Origin: Bradyrhizobium sp. AUGA SZCCT0283
GTDB taxonomy: Bacteria; Pseudomonadota; Alphaproteobacteria; Rhizobiales; Xanthobacteraceae
Assembly: GCF_018130385.1 (NCBI RefSeq)
Contig: NZ_JAFCLU010000001.1
Span: 62,001 to 126,000, forward strand
Reading direction: 5' to 3'
DNA: 64,000 nucleotides
In this document: positions 34,319 through 42,743 of the stretch, in pieces
How the letters are laid out: each line of letters begins with the position of its first letter
How positions within the stretch are numbered: position 1 is the first letter of the stretch
Notes under the pieces: generated by a model
Database searches by the model: none
Told to the model about the DNA's origin: nothing
What the model saw: the letters and a program-made list of their open reading frames with translations, nothing else
Made by a program: the position numbers and the translations under genes

Positions 34319-34432
34319 GATCTATGTGCGCAGAACCATGCCAAGGTGCTGGTCATTCTGCTTGGCGGCGACACCAAGCAGTGGCAGCAGAGCGACATCG
34401 AGGCCGCGCTGAGCCGCTGGCGCGAATACTAG
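34319..34432 (+). pseudogene. 3' fragment of a HigB/RelE-type toxin gene
   Basis: In frame with a TAG at 34430-34432, the open segment encodes NHAKVLVILLGGDTKQWQQS followed by DIEAALSRWREY. This is the recognisable C-terminal end of phage-derived Gp49/HigB-like addiction toxins (VILLxGGxKxxQxxDI). About 60 N-terminal residues of a normal toxin are missing. The frame stops upstream at a TGA (34301), and nothing toxin-like precedes it because the gajB-like gene ends there. The following antitoxin gene starts 16 bp later, as in intact modules. It is inactive by inspection. Confidence 0.6.
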
Positions 34433-34448
34433 AAGCAAATACGCAGCG

Positions 34449-34787
34449 ATGGATGAAGCCATGCAACTGACTCGGAATTTTCGCGACACGGTGCGGGCGC
34501 GGGCGGAGCGCGAGCCCGCCTTCCGCAGGGCGCTGTTTCAGGAGGCGGTGCAGGCCCTGCTGCAGGGCGAGACCGATGAGGGCCGCGCGGCGCTACGGGC
34601 CTATATCAACGCAACGGTTGGATTCGACCGGCTGGGTGAGGTGCTCAAGCGATCGCCGAAGAGCCTGATGCGGATGTTCGGCCCGGACGGCAACCCCACC
34701 GCCGAAAACCTGCTCGGCGTCATCGGCGCGCTTCAGGAAGCGACCGGGGTGCATCTGAAGATTCGCGCGGTCACCGAGGCGGCCTGA
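34449..34787 (+). CDS. HigA-type antitoxin / addiction-module antidote protein
   Basis: A 112-residue helix-rich protein. The N-terminal part (LTRNFRDTVRARAEREPAFR) is the usual toxin-binding segment of this antidote family, and the C-terminal Xre-like HTH covers VGFDRLGEVLKRSPKSLMRM and GNPTAENLLGVIGALQEATG. Intact members neutralise a HigB-type toxin and repress their own promoter. Here only the tail of the toxin gene remains upstream, so the antidote is an orphan and its usual promoter (upstream of the toxin) is probably gone. It may still act as a DNA-binding regulator if transcribed from the island. Confidence 0.72.
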   Translation: MDEAMQLTRNFRDTVRARAEREPAFRRALFQEAVQALLQGETDEGRAALRAYINATVGFDRLGEVLKRSPKSLMRMFGPDGNPTAENLLGVIGALQEATGVHLKIRAVTEAA

Positions 34788-34900
34788 CGCGGGCCTCGCG
34801 CCGGGAATGTCGTGGACGAGGCGCGGCTGGCGCCGGAAGCGTCATCCAAAATCCCCAAATTCCGCTATACTCGCTCCGGTAGCATCGGGGGAGCAATACC

Positions 34901-36187
34901 TTGCGCAACATCATCATCTGCTGCGACGGCACCGGCAACGAGATTTCCGAGAACATTTCCAATGTGCTGAAGCTCTATCGCTGCCTGCGCAAGACGGAGA
35001 AGACGTCCCCGCGGCAGCTGGTGTTTTACGATCCGGGGGTCGGCACGCTGGAGCGGCCGGACCCGTGGCACAAATTGAAGCAGGATTTCAACGCCATCCT
35101 GGGGCTCGCCACCGGCTATGGGCTCGATGACAACGTGCTGGCGGCCTATTCCTTCCTGGTCCACACCTGGCAGACCGGCGACCAGATCTATCTGTTCGGC
35201 TTTTCCCGCGGCGCCTATACCGTGCGGGTGCTGGCGGGGCTGATCCACAAGGTCGGCCTGATCACGCCGGAGCAGGTCAATCTCGCAGGTTCGGGGCTGA
35301 TCGCCTACAAGCAGTTCTCCTCGGACGAGGCGCCGGCGCTGCGGGCGCAGTTCAAGTCGGCCGTCGATGCCGCCGCCGCGGAAGACACACTGCCGCAAAC
35401 GGCGTTCGACAACGCCGCGCAATTTGCGCGCATCACCTCGTCGCGCTGGCCCACCATTCGCTTCGTCGGCGTCTGGGATACGGTCGCCAGCGTGTTCGTG
35501 CCGCGGGCCGATCGCTTTTACTGGCCGAGCCTGGAAGAGCTGGCGTTCACGCTTGCGAACCCGAGCGTGCAGACATTCCGGCAGGCGATCTCGATCGACG
35601 AGCGCCGCTGCATGTTCCGCCTCAAAAAGTGGGATGACCCGCAGACCTACAAGCCGGTGCGCTTCAACAACGTCCACGCCGCGCCGCAGGATATTCTGCA
35701 GGTGTGGTTCGCAGGCGTGCATGCCGATATCGGCGGCGGCTATCCGGAAAAGCAAAGCGGGCTATCCAAATATCCGCTGCTCTGGATGATCGACGAGGCG
35801 GTCAAATGCGGGCTCAAGGTCAACCAGGCCACCGTCAACCAGCTCGCCTGGGGCATCCAGCGCAAGGGCAGCCCATACTCCTATGTCGCGCCCGACGTGC
35901 GCGGCGACCTGCACACCTCGCTGAGGGGCTTGTGGTGGATCCTCGAATATCTGCCGAAGAGCGCGTGGTACAGGGAATGGCCGGCGCGCAAGAGCTATTT
36001 CGGCTATTACATCCCCGACGCCGAACCGCGCCTCATTCCCGACGGCGCCATCATCCACGAATCCGCACTTCTGCGCATGGACGCGATGCCGAGCTACCGG
36101 CCGGTGAATCTGCCGAAGCAATACGAGAAGTTTCCGATGCCGGTGCCGCCGGTGCATGCGTCCGCGGAGATGGAGGAAGATTCGTAG
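34901..36187 (+). CDS. DUF2235 alpha/beta hydrolase (phospholipase-like)
   Basis: A 428-residue protein starting with TTG preceded by GGGGGAG. The N-terminus (IIICCDGTGNE) and the nucleophile elbow GFSRGAYTVR (G-x-S-x-G) define DUF2235, a domain shared with T6SS Tle1 phospholipase effectors and fungal hydrolases. Catalytic aspartates and histidine are expected in VGVWDTVAS and in HADIGGGYPE. No secretion signal is visible, no T6SS genes are nearby, and the substrate is unknown. Its TAG stop lies inside the first bases of a repeat B element, suggesting the C-terminus has been reshaped by the repeat. Confidence 0.82.
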   Translation: MRNIIICCDGTGNEISENISNVLKLYRCLRKTEKTSPRQLVFYDPGVGTLERPDPWHKLKQDFNAILGLATGYGLDDNVLAAYSFLVHTWQTGDQIYLFGFSRGAYTVRVLAGLIHKVGLITPEQVNLAGSGLIAYKQFSSDEAPALRAQFKSAVDAAAAEDTLPQTAFDNAAQFARITSSRWPTIRFVGVWDTVASVFVPRADRFYWPSLEELAFTLANPSVQTFRQAISIDERRCMFRLKKWDDPQTYKPVRFNNVHAAPQDILQVWFAGVHADIGGGYPEKQSGLSKYPLLWMIDEAVKCGLKVNQATVNQLAWGIQRKGSPYSYVAPDVRGDLHTSLRGLWWILEYLPKSAWYREWPARKSYFGYYIPDAEPRLIPDGAIIHESALLRMDAMPSYRPVNLPKQYEKFPMPVPPVHASAEMEEDS

Positions 36188-36270
36188 GGTGGGCAAAGGC
36201 GCGCTTGCGCCGTGCCCACCCTTCACGACGCGCTGATGATGGTGGGCACGCTTCGCTTTGCCCACCCTAC
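36184..36270. repeat. Palindromic repeat family B, copy 3
   Basis: The arms are GTAGGGTGGGCAAAGGCGCG...and GGTGGGCACGCTTCGCTTTG...CCCACCC. It is related to the copies at 10534 and 12353. The stop codon of the DUF2235 gene is within its first bases. Confidence 0.85.
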
Positions 36271-36304
36271 CAATTGTTTTCAGCATGGAGGCATCAGGGA
36301 ACAG

Positions 36305-36649
36305 ATGGCAACGAGAGAAGAACTTCTCGAGCATCTTTGGAAGGAAGTGATCAACGCAGTCATGCGCGATGACGCACTCGACAACATCGTCAAGCATTGC
36401 AAGCGCAATCCCGACGGCCCCTTCGGCGACACAGGGGCCGCGATAGAGCGGCTCCTGGCCGCTGGCGCATCCGGACGCGACCTGCGTCTCGTTCTTCGCA
36501 ACATTGCCTACGAGGCCACGTTCGGCACCCTCTACGCGTTCAGCGATCCAGGTCTGGAAGAAGACGACGTCAGCACGCTTTACGAGGAACTCTTGATGGC
36601 CGACCCAAGTGGGATGGAGGGGCGCCCGGGTTCTGCGGATGCGGTCTAA
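36305..36649 (+). CDS. Small hypothetical protein, helical
   Basis: A 114-residue protein from the ATG at 36305, with AGGGAACAG upstream. It is rich in helices and charged residues (MATREELLEHLWKEVINAVM, AAIERLLAAGASGRDLRLVL). It ends with a Gly/Pro-rich stretch (MEGRPGSADAV). It is cytosolic and has no recognised domain. The longer frame to 36212 crosses a repeat B element and is rejected. The location between a DUF2235 gene and a repeat-rich zone gives no functional clue. Confidence 0.6.
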   Translation: MATREELLEHLWKEVINAVMRDDALDNIVKHCKRNPDGPFGDTGAAIERLLAAGASGRDLRLVLRNIAYEATFGTLYAFSDPGLEEDDVSTLYEELLMADPSGMEGRPGSADAV

Positions 36650-36684
36650 GAGCTCGCACGTCGTCACGCGCGAACAATCTTCAA

Positions 36685-36786
36685 CCCTCATGGTGAGGAG
36701 GCGCGTCAGCGCCGTCTCGAACCATGCAGGCCACAGACGGGCCTTCATCCTTCGAGACGCGCGCGAGCGCGCTCCTCAGGATGAGG
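36685..36786. repeat. Palindromic repeat family D, copy 2
   Basis: CCCTCATGGTGAGGAGGCGC...GTCTCGAACCATGC and ATCCTTCGAGACGCGCGC...CTCAGGATGAGG form two stem-loops. It is the reverse orientation of the copy at 28378. Confidence 0.75.
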
Positions 36787-36854
36787 TCGTCTGGCATGTG
36801 TGATGTCCTGTGTGACTGCCCGACGGGCAAATCACTAAAACCTGTCCAGCCCTC

Positions 36855-37345
36855 GCGTGAAAAATATTCCGCTTCGCGTTCACCCCAAATCACTCCTACA
36901 ACTCCGCCATCCCGCGCTCACAAGAGGGGCGTATCGCGATCGTCACGGACGTTGGGTGCGGGGAGCGGTGGCCGCGGCACGCCGGGCGCGCAACAAGTTT
37001 CGCAGGGTGAGCTCGCTCATGAGCGAAGGCCGCGCGCCGACGGACGGCGTGAAAAGCGGACGGCAAAGCCGTGTGGTCCTGGCGCCCGTTGCTGGCGTCA
37101 AGCCGGCGGAGGTTTTGAGAGATCCAACCGGGTTTCGCCAAAGTCTTCAATCCGCCGGCGACGGAGGCAAGAGGAATTCGTCTCCGGGGAGAGCGCGGTA
37201 TAAGCCGTAAACCCATCGCGCAGGGAATGCCGGGCTGCTCCGGCTGTACCTGTATGCTCGTGTGCGCAATCTACAGCGCTATTTGCACACGAGACCGCGG
37301 GTGCTAGCCGGCACCCGGCATTCCCTGCGCCCTCTTCTTTGGGCG
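36855..37345. repeat. Large dispersed repeat element with terminal hairpin
   Basis: From about AAAAATATTCCGCTTCGCG onward, this 490-bp segment matches by eye the long multicopy intergenic element I know from Bradyrhizobium genomes, often misannotated as short ORFs (RGAYRDRHGRWVRG-like). Its right end is a stem: GCGCAGGGAATGCCGGG at 37218-37234 pairs perfectly with CCCGGCATTCCCTGCGC at 37314-37330. A second, nested stem is seen in CTCGTGTGCGCAA / TTTGCACACGAG. No transposase is present, so mobility, if any, must be in trans. Confidence 0.6.
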
Positions 37346-37411
37346 AAACGATATGCAAAGCTCGGCGCAATGCGCCGCGAGAAGGTGAAGATGTGTTTGC
37401 AACAGGCTGCC

Positions 37412-37487
37412 GTCATTGCGAGCGCAGCGAAGCAATCCATGGTTGAACGCGGGGATAAATGGATTGCTTCGCTTCGCTCGCAATGAC
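37412..37487. repeat. Palindromic repeat family A, copy 3
   Basis: GTCATTGCGAGCGCAGCGAA...and ATTGCTTCGCTTCGCTCGCA, with nearly complete complementarity. It follows the hairpin element directly. Confidence 0.88.
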
Positions 37488-37617
37488 GTCGATAGAGCGA
37501 ACGGAGGCAATCGATGGGTATCGCGGAGTTTATCATCGGGCCGGCCGAAGGTCGGACCCGTTGGCTCCACCCATCCTACGGGATCTGCTCTTTGAAAACC
37601 GAATCCAAAAACAGCCG

Positions 37618-37737
37618 TCGTCCCTGCGAACGCAGGGACCCATACGCCGCGGCCGATGTTGGTTTGGCAAAATGGTCGACGGCTTCTTCCAACAACTGAG
37701 GTCGGTGGTTATGGGTCCCTGCGTTCGCAGGGACGAC
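37618..37737. repeat. Palindromic repeat family C, copy 2
   Basis: TCGTCCCTGCGAACGCAGGG and an inverted GGGTCCCTGCGTTCGCAGGG arm enclose about 65 bp. A family E arm (CCACCCATCCTACGG) lies shortly before at 37566. This stacks four repeat types within 900 bp upstream of the DUF2336 gene. Confidence 0.88.
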
Positions 37738-37911
37738 GTGTGGATGGTTGGGTGCGAAGCTCAAAAGCTCGGCCACTGGCCCAGCACCCCCGCAACCTTG
37801 CGGCCCCATTCCCGCCCGCTCCCGACCCAAATGGTTTACGGATCGTTCAACTCTCAACCCTATTCTCACCCATCTACCGCCAGAACCGGCTTGAAACGCT
37901 CAGGACGAGCG

Positions 37912-39036
37912 ATGTTGGAACGATCGATCGCCGACGAAGTCGAGGCGGCCATCAAGGCCGGCTCGACGGAAAAACATCTGGATACGCTGAGGCAGGTCAC
38001 CGACCTGTTTCTCGTGTCCGCCGACGGCTATTCCGGCGAACAGATCGAGCTGTTCGGCGATGTGCTGGAACGGCTGATCCGGACCGTCGAGCTGCGCGCG
38101 CTGGCCGATGTCTCGGCGCGCATTGCGCTCGCCGAAATGAGCACGCAGCTCGCCTCCATCAAGCAGGCGCCGCCCGCCGTGGTCCGCCGCCTCGCGCATA
38201 ATGACGAGATTTCGATTGCGCGACCGGTGCTGACCGAATCGGCGCGGCTGACGGCCGACGATCTGGTCGAGCTCGCACAAACCAAGGGCGAGCAGCATCT
38301 GCTGGCGATCTCCGGGCGCTGGTGGCTGACCGAGGTCGTCACCGATGCGCTGTTGAAGCGGCATTATCCCTCCGTCAGCCGGCGGCTCGTCACCAATCCC
38401 GGCGCGCGGATGTCGGCTAGCGGCTATGCCATCGTGCTGAAGCAGGCCGAGAGCGATCCGGAGCTTGCGATCGAGACCGGCATTCGCATCGACCTGCCGC
38501 CCGAGCAGCGCCAGCAATTGTTGCGCAGCGCCACCGAGGCCGTGCGCACGCGGCTGCTGTCGCGCGCGCCGCCGCATCTGTTCGAGGACATCAGGAACGC
38601 GATCGCGCTGGCTGCGGCCGGCGCCAACCGCGAAATGTCGCGCACCCGCGATTTCAGCGCCGCCCGCCGCTTCGTCGCAGCACTTGCCAAGCACGGCAAG
38701 CTCAACGAGCCGGCGCTATTGGCCTTTGCGAAAGAGCGAAAATACGCCGAGACGGTTGCAGCACTCGCCGAGTTATCCGGCTCGACCATCGAGGTGATCC
38801 GCCCTGTCATGCAGAGCCTGCGCGACGACGGCGTGCTGATCCCCTGCCGCGTCGCCGGACTGAATTGGGAGACGGTCGCAGCCGTCCTCGACAGCCGCTT
38901 CGCCTCCGGCAGCCTGGGCCGCCATGAACTGGCGAAAGCGAAAGAGCAATACGGCAAGCTGACGGTCGAAAATGCCCGCCGCCTGCTGAAATTCTGGCAG
39001 GTCCGCGCCGCCGATGCACCGCCGAAGCCGAATTGA
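37912..39036 (+). CDS. DUF2336 domain-containing protein
   Basis: A 374-residue cytosolic helical-repeat protein. The start is placed at the ATG at 37912 (AGGACGAGCG upstream), because the frame upstream to 37459 runs through repeats. The sequence includes TLRQVTDLFLVSADGYSGEQ, VVRRLAHNDEISIARPVL and LLAISGRWWLTEVVTDALLK, matching DUF2336, a HEAT-like alphaproteobacterial family without an assigned function. Members are sometimes linked to response-regulator or motility loci, but nothing of that kind is adjacent here. Confidence 0.8.
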   Translation: MLERSIADEVEAAIKAGSTEKHLDTLRQVTDLFLVSADGYSGEQIELFGDVLERLIRTVELRALADVSARIALAEMSTQLASIKQAPPAVVRRLAHNDEISIARPVLTESARLTADDLVELAQTKGEQHLLAISGRWWLTEVVTDALLKRHYPSVSRRLVTNPGARMSASGYAIVLKQAESDPELAIETGIRIDLPPEQRQQLLRSATEAVRTRLLSRAPPHLFEDIRNAIALAAAGANREMSRTRDFSAARRFVAALAKHGKLNEPALLAFAKERKYAETVAALAELSGSTIEVIRPVMQSLRDDGVLIPCRVAGLNWETVAAVLDSRFASGSLGRHELAKAKEQYGKLTVENARRLLKFWQVRAADAPPKPN

Positions 39037-39061
39037 GGGGTGGCGGCGCCGCGCCCCTTCC

Positions 39062-39146
39062 GTCATTGCGAGGAGCGAAGCGACGAAGCAATCCACCCTC
39101 TCCGCGCAATGAAAGAATGGATTGCTTCGCTTCGCTCGCAATGACG
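39062..39146. repeat. Palindromic repeat family A, copy 4
   Basis: GTCATTGCGAGGAGCGAAGC with the inverted GATTGCTTCGCTTCGCTCGC...ATGACG arm, and a somewhat longer left arm than in the other copies. It lies between convergent genes. Confidence 0.85.
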
Positions 39147-39200
39147 GTGAAAGAGCGGAATGCTCCCTCCCTTCTCCTACAAAGAGAGAAGGAAGAACGA

Positions 39201-40301
39201 TCACGCCGCCCTGGTCAGGTCCGCATCGAGATGCTTCAGCCGCGGCATCACTTCCTGCTTCAACAGGCGCAGCGAATGGTGCCACGCCTCGGGCTTGTGC
39301 TTGTAGTCGAAGCCGAACACCAAGAGCGTGCCGAAGCCGCCGACCTCGTGATAGATCTTTTCGATCTTCTCGGTGACGGTCGCGGGCGAGCCGACGATCC
39401 AGTTGTTGCGGGCGCAATAGTCGACGGTGACGTCCGAGTCGGCGACGTCGGGGGTAGCCTTGAGGTAGTCCTTGAAGCCGAAATGGCCGAGCAGCGGCAG
39501 GAAATATTCGCCCATCATCCGGCCCATCATGTCGCCGACAGAAAGCCGCCACGCCTCCTCGTCGGTGTCGGCGATGAAGACCTCGCGCACCAGCCGCCAG
39601 TCGCTGCGCTTCGGCTTGCGCCCGGTCCTGGCAGCGCCGATCTCGACCGATTCCCAATGGCTGCCGACATAGGCCGGGTTGAGGTTGAGGCTCATCGGAA
39701 TGTAGCCGCGCTCGCCCGCGAGCTTGAGCGTGTCCGAGCCCTTCGACAGGCCGGCGACGCCGATCGGCGGATGCGGCGCCTGCTTCGGCTTGATGTGGGG
39801 CTTGAGGAAGTCGAACATGGTGTCGGGCTTGCTCACCGTCCAGAACTTGCCCTTGTAGGTCCAGGGCGCGTCCTCGGTCCACATTTTCAGAATGATCTCC
39901 AGCGCCTCCCGCGTCATGTCGCGGTTCTGGCCGGACATGCCGTCGACGTTGAACATCGCCCAGTCGCTCGGCAGGCCCGATGCCGCGACGCCGAAATTCA
40001 GCCGTCCCTCGGAGAGGTGATCGAGCACAGCGACGCGGTTGGCGAGTTCGGCCGGGTGATGATAGGGCAGCAGGAAGCCGCCGGGGCCGAGACGGATATT
40101 CTTGGTCTGCAAAAACGCCTGCGCGAGAATGAGATCGGGGGCGGGGTGCGGTTCCCATGGTGCGGTGTGGTGCTCGCCGATCCAGGCCTCCTGATAGCCG
40201 AGCTCATCGAGCCATCGCAGCGTCTGCAGGTCCCAGTCGTGACCCTCTTTCAACCCGCACTCCGGCGGATGGGACGGCATCGTGAAATATCCGATCTCCA
40301 T
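39201..40301 (-). CDS. LLM class flavin-dependent oxidoreductase
   Basis: A bacterial luciferase-like monooxygenase of 366 residues, FMN-dependent by family. It shows YQEAWIGEHH near the N-terminus, IRLGPGGFLLPYHHPAELAN, and the typical LSEGRLNFGVAASGLPSDW. The C-terminal region (NNWIVGSPATVTEKIEKIYH) matches the conserved GSP motif. Members oxidise diverse small molecules with FMNH2 supplied by a reductase, and the substrate is unknown. The old-yellow-enzyme gene upstream on the same strand is about 130 bp away, so the two could be cotranscribed. Confidence 0.9.
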   Translation of the reverse strand: MEIGYFTMPSHPPECGLKEGHDWDLQTLRWLDELGYQEAWIGEHHTAPWEPHPAPDLILAQAFLQTKNIRLGPGGFLLPYHHPAELANRVAVLDHLSEGRLNFGVAASGLPSDWAMFNVDGMSGQNRDMTREALEIILKMWTEDAPWTYKGKFWTVSKPDTMFDFLKPHIKPKQAPHPPIGVAGLSKGSDTLKLAGERGYIPMSLNLNPAYVGSHWESVEIGAARTGRKPKRSDWRLVREVFIADTDEEAWRLSVGDMMGRMMGEYFLPLLGHFGFKDYLKATPDVADSDVTVDYCARNNWIVGSPATVTEKIEKIYHEVGGFGTLLVFGFDYKHKPEAWHHSLRLLKQEVMPRLKHLDADLTRAA

Positions 40302-40430
40302 GGGGTGTCCTCTCGCTGTTCATTTTTTCAAAACGCGTCTGTCGCGCGCAAGCGAGAGCATAGCACGCGACGCGCGTGGCTGAGATATGACGAAACGGAT
40401 GGGCAGAGGTTCGCGCGGCGGAGTAACGCG

Positions 40431-41543
40431 CTACCTCGTTCCGAACGTCGTCGCGCCGAACAGCGCCTTCTGCGTCGAGGGCTGCGAGCGCCAGTATTGC
40501 GGCGGGGCGAACACCTCGCCGCCGAGTTCGGCCGCGGCATGCCAGCCCCAGCGCGGGTCGTAGAGCATGGCGCGCGCCAGCGCGACCATGTCGGCCTTGC
40601 CGGAGGCGATGATCTCCTCGGCCTGCCTGGCTTCCGTGATCAGGCCGACGGCGATGGTGACAAGCCCGGTCGCCTCGCGGATCGCCTGCGCGAACGGCAC
40701 CTGGTAGCCGGGGCCGAGCGGAATCTTCTGCAACGGCGACACGCCGCCCGAGGACGCGTCGATCCAGTCGACGCCGCGCTTCTTCAGCTCCTGCGCAAAC
40801 TCAATGGTCTGCGGCAGATCCCAGCCGCCCTCGACCCAGTCGGTGCAGGAGACGCGCAATCCGACCGGCTTGTCTGCCGGGAACGCCGCGCGCACCGCGT
40901 CGAACACTTCCAGCGGAAAGCGCATGCGGTTTTGCAAGCTACCGCCATATTGATCGGTGCGCCGGTTGGCGATCGGCGACAGGAACTGATGCAGGAGATA
41001 GCCGTGCGCCGAATGCACCTCGATCGCATCGATGCCGAGCCGCTCGGCGCGCCTGGCCGCCGCCACGAAGGCCTCGCGCACCCGCTTAAGGCCCGCTGCG
41101 TCGAACGCCAAAGGCGGCGTCTCGCCCTCCTTGTGCGGGATCGCCGAGGGGCCCTCCGCCCGCCAGCCGCCCTCAGTCACCGGGATCAGTTGCCCGCCGT
41201 CCCATGGCGTATGGCTCGAGGCCTTGCGGCCGGCATGCGCGAGCTGGATCATCACCTTAGCCTTCGAGCGCTTGCGCACCGAGGCCAGGATCGGCCTCAA
41301 GGCGGCTTCGGTGGCGTCGTTCCACAGGCCGAGACAGCCCGGCGTGATGCGGCCGCTCGCCTCGACGGCGGTGGCCTCGATGCAGAAGATCGCGGCCCCC
41401 GACAGCGCCAGCGAATTGATATGGGTGAAGTGCCAGTCATTGGCCTCGCCGTCGACGGACGAGTACTGGCACATCGGCGCCACCATGATGCGGTTGGCAA
41501 GATTAAGGCCGCGCAGCTTGATCGGGGTAAACAAAGCGCTCAT
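40431..41543 (-). CDS. NADH:flavin oxidoreductase, old yellow enzyme family (YqjM/NamA-like)
   Basis: A 370-residue FMN-dependent ene-reductase. Sequence landmarks are LANRIMVAPMCQYSSVDGEA (the Cys of the YqjM class), MIQLAHAGRKAS, the catalytic region AIEVHSAHGYLLHQFLSP, and the C-terminal phosphate site GKADMVALARAMLYDP. Such enzymes reduce activated alkenes, enones or nitro compounds and often act in oxidative or electrophile stress. An LLM-type oxidoreductase gene lies downstream. No substrate is indicated. Confidence 0.9.
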   Translation of the reverse strand: MSALFTPIKLRGLNLANRIMVAPMCQYSSVDGEANDWHFTHINSLALSGAAIFCIEATAVEASGRITPGCLGLWNDATEAALRPILASVRKRSKAKVMIQLAHAGRKASSHTPWDGGQLIPVTEGGWRAEGPSAIPHKEGETPPLAFDAAGLKRVREAFVAAARRAERLGIDAIEVHSAHGYLLHQFLSPIANRRTDQYGGSLQNRMRFPLEVFDAVRAAFPADKPVGLRVSCTDWVEGGWDLPQTIEFAQELKKRGVDWIDASSGGVSPLQKIPLGPGYQVPFAQAIREATGLVTIAVGLITEARQAEEIIASGKADMVALARAMLYDPRWGWHAAAELGGEVFAPPQYWRSQPSTQKALFGATTFGTR

Positions 41544-41668
41544 GGGCTGAGGGATCCGGACCGGAGGGAAAGCGACCCGCCATGTCTAGCGAGCCGCTCC
41601 CCTCTCCTCAACCCGCCGGGATTGCAACCCTCCCGGGCGATTTATCGCTGGCCGCGCCTCCGGCACCT

Positions 41669-42739
41669 TCACTCTACCAGCGTGAACTGCAGCAGCAGAT
41701 TGCGCTGGATCAGCGAGAAATTGTCGTCGGAGACCAGCGTCAGCACCGTGTCGCCCTCCGGCGTGACGTGCGCGTCGATGCCTTCCATGTTGTCGATTTC
41801 GTGGCCGAGATCAGCCTCGAAGATCGAAGGCCCGTCGATGACGGCGCCGGAGGCTATGGAGGCAAGCGCGATGCGGCGGATGCGGATGCCGACCCCGCCG
41901 AGCCAGGAGAATTTGCGCTCAAGCAGCAACAGGGTACCGGACGGCAGCAGCACCGCGTCGCTGATATCGAAATTGTCGGCGCGGCGGACCGCGAACTGCC
42001 CGGGCGATTTGCCGCCGATCAGAAAGCCAATGATGTTGCCCTGCGCGTCGAGGCCGCGTTCGGAGATCGCGATCAGCGTACCCGCCAAAGGCAGGCCCTT
42101 CGGCACCATCACCAGCGCCTCGATCCCCCTGTTATTGGGCAGCTTGCGCGCCGCCGGCGGCAGCGGAACGAGTTCGCCATGGGCGCGCGTAAAACCTTTG
42201 GCAAAATCGAAGCGCAGCATTTGGTTGACGCGCTCGAGACCGACATAGACCAGCGAGCCGTCGAGCGCGAGCGCCTCGGTGTCGAACCAGCCGCGCGAGG
42301 TGATCGGCTTGCCGTCGGGACCGAGCATCGGCGAAGCCTCGACGTCGTCGAGCCCGGTCATCTCGCGGCCCTTGTAAACAATGCGTCCCGTGAACCAGCC
42401 GCCCTTGTCGCTGATCGCGATAAAGCGCTCGCCCCTGGCGTCGAGCCGCAGACCCGACAATCCGCCGAAACCGCGAAACCGCGAGGTCAGAATCAGCCCG
42501 CTGCGATATTCGAGTTCGCCGAACCGCAGACGCGACCGGTCGCGGGTGTCGAACGAGGGCAGCGGCCGGGCATTGACCTCGATCGAGACCGGCGCGGTGA
42601 CTGAAAATTCGTCGGGAACGGCCGGCTTCGGTGGCCGCTGAACGGCGGTTTGCGCCAGCGCCGCGCCAGGCATGGCCGTCACCGAAAGCCCCGCCGCTGC
42701 ATATTTCAAAAGCCGGCGGCGGCTTATGGGCGTGCGCAT
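41669..42739 (-). CDS. Phytase-like esterase (esterase-like activity of phytase family), Tat-exported
   Basis: A 356-residue protein with a twin-arginine signal (RTPISRRRLLKYAAAG, then ALAQ), so it is probably exported folded through the Tat system. The mature part is a beta-propeller-like sequence with RFGGFGGLSGLRLD-type blades, GWFDTEALALDG and MEGIDAHVTPEGDTVLTLVS. These match the esterase-like phytase family. The start at 42739 lies 5 bp past the cobT stop, so it belongs to the cobS-cobT transcript. A role in cobalamin synthesis is not implied by the family, and the linkage may be incidental. Confidence 0.8.
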   Translation of the reverse strand: MRTPISRRRLLKYAAAGLSVTAMPGAALAQTAVQRPPKPAVPDEFSVTAPVSIEVNARPLPSFDTRDRSRLRFGELEYRSGLILTSRFRGFGGLSGLRLDARGERFIAISDKGGWFTGRIVYKGREMTGLDDVEASPMLGPDGKPITSRGWFDTEALALDGSLVYVGLERVNQMLRFDFAKGFTRAHGELVPLPPAARKLPNNRGIEALVMVPKGLPLAGTLIAISERGLDAQGNIIGFLIGGKSPGQFAVRRADNFDISDAVLLPSGTLLLLERKFSWLGGVGIRIRRIALASIASGAVIDGPSIFEADLGHEIDNMEGIDAHVTPEGDTVLTLVSDDNFSLIQRNLLLQFTLVE

Positions 42740-42743
42740 GCTC

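Noticed and set aside
36857..37210. Apparent 117-residue protein RGAYRDRHGRWVRG-type
   Set aside because: It lies inside the large repeat element. Such frames are known false annotations in Bradyrhizobium and have no ribosome site here.
39033..42248. A 1071-codon + strand frame across the LLM and old-yellow-enzyme genes
   Set aside because: It is antisense to two clear enzyme genes and contains repeat sequence at its start. No domain is visible.
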